64,000 bases of DNA, taken from NCBI RefSeq assembly GCF_000247815.1, contig NC_021683.1:5969521-6033520 (forward strand), in the 5' to 3' direction. This DNA comes from Ficedula albicollis. Taxonomy: Eukaryota; Chordata; Aves; Passeriformes; Muscicapidae. The notes below the pieces were generated by a model. That model made no database searches and was not told the DNA's origin. It saw only the letters and a list, made by a program, of their open reading frames with translations. A program made the translations under genes and the position numbers. Positions 62,473 through 64,000 of this stretch are shown here, in pieces. Position 1 is the first letter of the stretch. Each line of letters begins with the position of its first letter.

Positions 62473-63630
62473 TGGCAAAGCAGCAACAGTGAGGCCACAG
62501 ACTCAGATCATTACTCATTTGGTTTTATTTGTTCCAGCACTAGGTGATGAAATGCAAATGGTACAGGCAGATGCACAATTTCAAATCCTCTGTGTGTCAC
62601 GACTCCAATATCAGAGCAGGCTTTCTCTCCCTCTGCAGAGATGTGCTTCTGAAGCTGCATGGGGGCATGGAAAAGGGTATTCCATGGGTTCATGTGCTCA
62701 GGGAAACCTGAATTTGCAGAAATTCCTTGCTCAAGCAGATTCACTCAATTGTAGTGTGAAAAATGTGTAGTTAACACACACACACACACACACACATACA
62801 CATTTATATGCTTTAAGCAGTTCAGGTTCCAGTCTCTATTGCAGTCTCTGAATCTTCAGGCTGAGGAACTGGCGAGAAGGGAAGAGGCAGAACAGGAGGA
62901 GAACCCAGGGAGATGTGCCCTACCCCACACCCAGTCCAGATGTGCACATCTGGCAGCCCCAAAGCAGGACAAGGGCTGCAGGGAGAGGGGGGAGAGGGGC
63001 ACACCTGGTGCCTGGCCAGCCTTTAGCAGGGGAGTCCCCTCCCTCACCAAAACCCTTGGGCCAGTGTCGAGCAGAGGGCTCAGCAGTGGTGCTTGGGCAG
63101 CAAAGTGGGTTTTTAATATATATTTAAAAGAAAGAGTTGGCACAAAGAGAGGTAGGAATGAGCTGCAAGTGTGAGAACATAACCACACCTTGGCTCTCCT
63201 AATGCTCTTTCCCCTGCTTCATGGTGATTAGGGTTGGTCAAAAACTTCTTCATGCTATTTACATTTTTGACAGATAATTTTTTTGCTTTCTTGCTGGGTT
63301 TTCAGGCTTTTTCACAAAAAGAAAAACTCCCAAGCCTATACAGCCTTAAGATTTAATAAACTGTTCTGTTTGTTGGGGGTTTTTTTTCAACTTTTTTTTC
63401 AGTTCTTCATGTTGCAATCAGAAAGAAGACTGTTCAAGAAAAGGCACTAATTAACATTTTATCGTTATAATTATTTCCATCATATTCCCTCTGCTATACA
63501 GGTCCTCTCTTTCATCATTTATTACAGTGATGTAACTATACAACAGGGCTTGTGTACAAGACAAAGACAAAGCTGAAGGCTTAATTCAGCATCGCAGGCG
63601 TGATGAAAGGAACAAAGGATGATGCAGCTA
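62473..63630. other. Non-coding stretch, no gene seen
   Basis: It contains the CA microsatellite at 62775-62796 and T runs around 63370-63402. The 62840-63190 open frames on both strands lack motifs. Confidence 0.5.
62775..62796 (+). repeat. (CA)n microsatellite
   Basis: Eleven CA units, followed by TACACA. Short and ordinary. Confidence 0.9.
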
Positions 63631-63672
63631 TGCCCTGATCCGGCAAATACTTATGCACATGGATAACTTCAG
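63631..63672 (+). repeat. Ancient amniote repeat scrap
   Basis: 'ccctgatccggcaaatact' then 'tatgcacatggataacttc' resembles the old repeat 'cctgatcctgcaaacacttatgcacatgcttaacttt'. The expected inverted half is not recognisable downstream. Confidence 0.45.
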
Positions 63673-64000
63673 TGCCAGGAGTATTTCTGCTCGCAGGAAC
63701 TGTGCACTAGAGTGTCAGCAGGCTTTAAGTCATAGGGCCTCATTTAAGCTCTGCCCGAGTCGGTGCACGAACTCCGACACGTTTCAGCAGGGACTCTGCC
63801 AGTACTTACTTAGGGAAGCATTTTAGCGCTGCTGAGTTTACTTGCAACCTAATCCCGAGCATGCACAGGCTTTTCCGGGCTCCAAGCACACGCTGCAGCC
63901 ACCAGACGTGACAGTGATTGATGACTTGATTCATCACTGCTCTGTAAAATTACCTCTGGCGGGCACTGCCAGGTGGAGCAGCTCAGCTCAGCCCGGCAGT
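63673..64000. other. Non-coding, CpG-richer end of window
   Basis: More CpG than most of the window (63750-63900 and the last 60 bases), unique sequence, with TGACAGTGATTGATGACTTG-type words suggestive of PBX/MEIS or TALE sites. No gene seen; it may continue into a feature outside the window. Confidence 0.35.

Overview
The window looks like non-coding nuclear DNA from a vertebrate, most probably a bird. Interspersed repeats are sparse and old. The recognisable ones are non-LTR retrotransposon relics of the CR1/L3 type (about 1.5, 27.7, 46.3 and 61 kb) and several MIR-like SINE relics. I recognised no Alu, L1, bacterial, phage or CRISPR sequence. There is no complete gene, no rRNA or tRNA that I can recognise, and no convincing CpG-island promoter. 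The best reading is a gene desert or a very large intron.

Layout. 1-27 kb is ordinary A+T-leaning DNA with short simple repeats, old SINE/LINE scraps, one G-quadruplex motif, one near-perfect palindrome and one possible micro-exon on the plus strand. 27-31 kb has a CR1 scrap, an exon-like open block on the minus strand and a double E-box palindrome. At 31.76-32.51 kb a 729-base pure C run sits between two T runs. 33-49 kb has a charged open frame near 40 kb, an old CR1 3' end at 46.3 kb and several copies of an ancient amniote palindromic repeat. At 49.05-49.38 kb a second T-C-T block carries 296 C. At 50.66-51.76 kb a perfect (CCTT)n array of about 1.1 kb is followed, 60 bases later, by a 34-base N gap flanked by the same 33 bases on both sides. 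52-64 kb has an exon-like block with a membrane segment on the minus strand, a GC-rich stretch at 59.3 kb, a reverse-transcriptase fossil at 61 kb and MIR relics.

Genes. Three minus-strand blocks (52905-53046, 28557-28827, 4164-4454) have open frames bounded by usable splice signals. They could be exons of one or more minus-strand genes with long introns, but the phases of the first two do not join directly and I recognise none of the proteins. They are candidates, not calls.

Most unusual content. The two T-C-T blocks and the CCTT array put about 2.1 kb of uninterrupted pyrimidine on the same strand within 20 kb. The poly-C blocks are probably assembly or consensus artefacts. The N gap is very probably a false gap, because its two edges overlap. 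I found no strong evidence for a new biological system.
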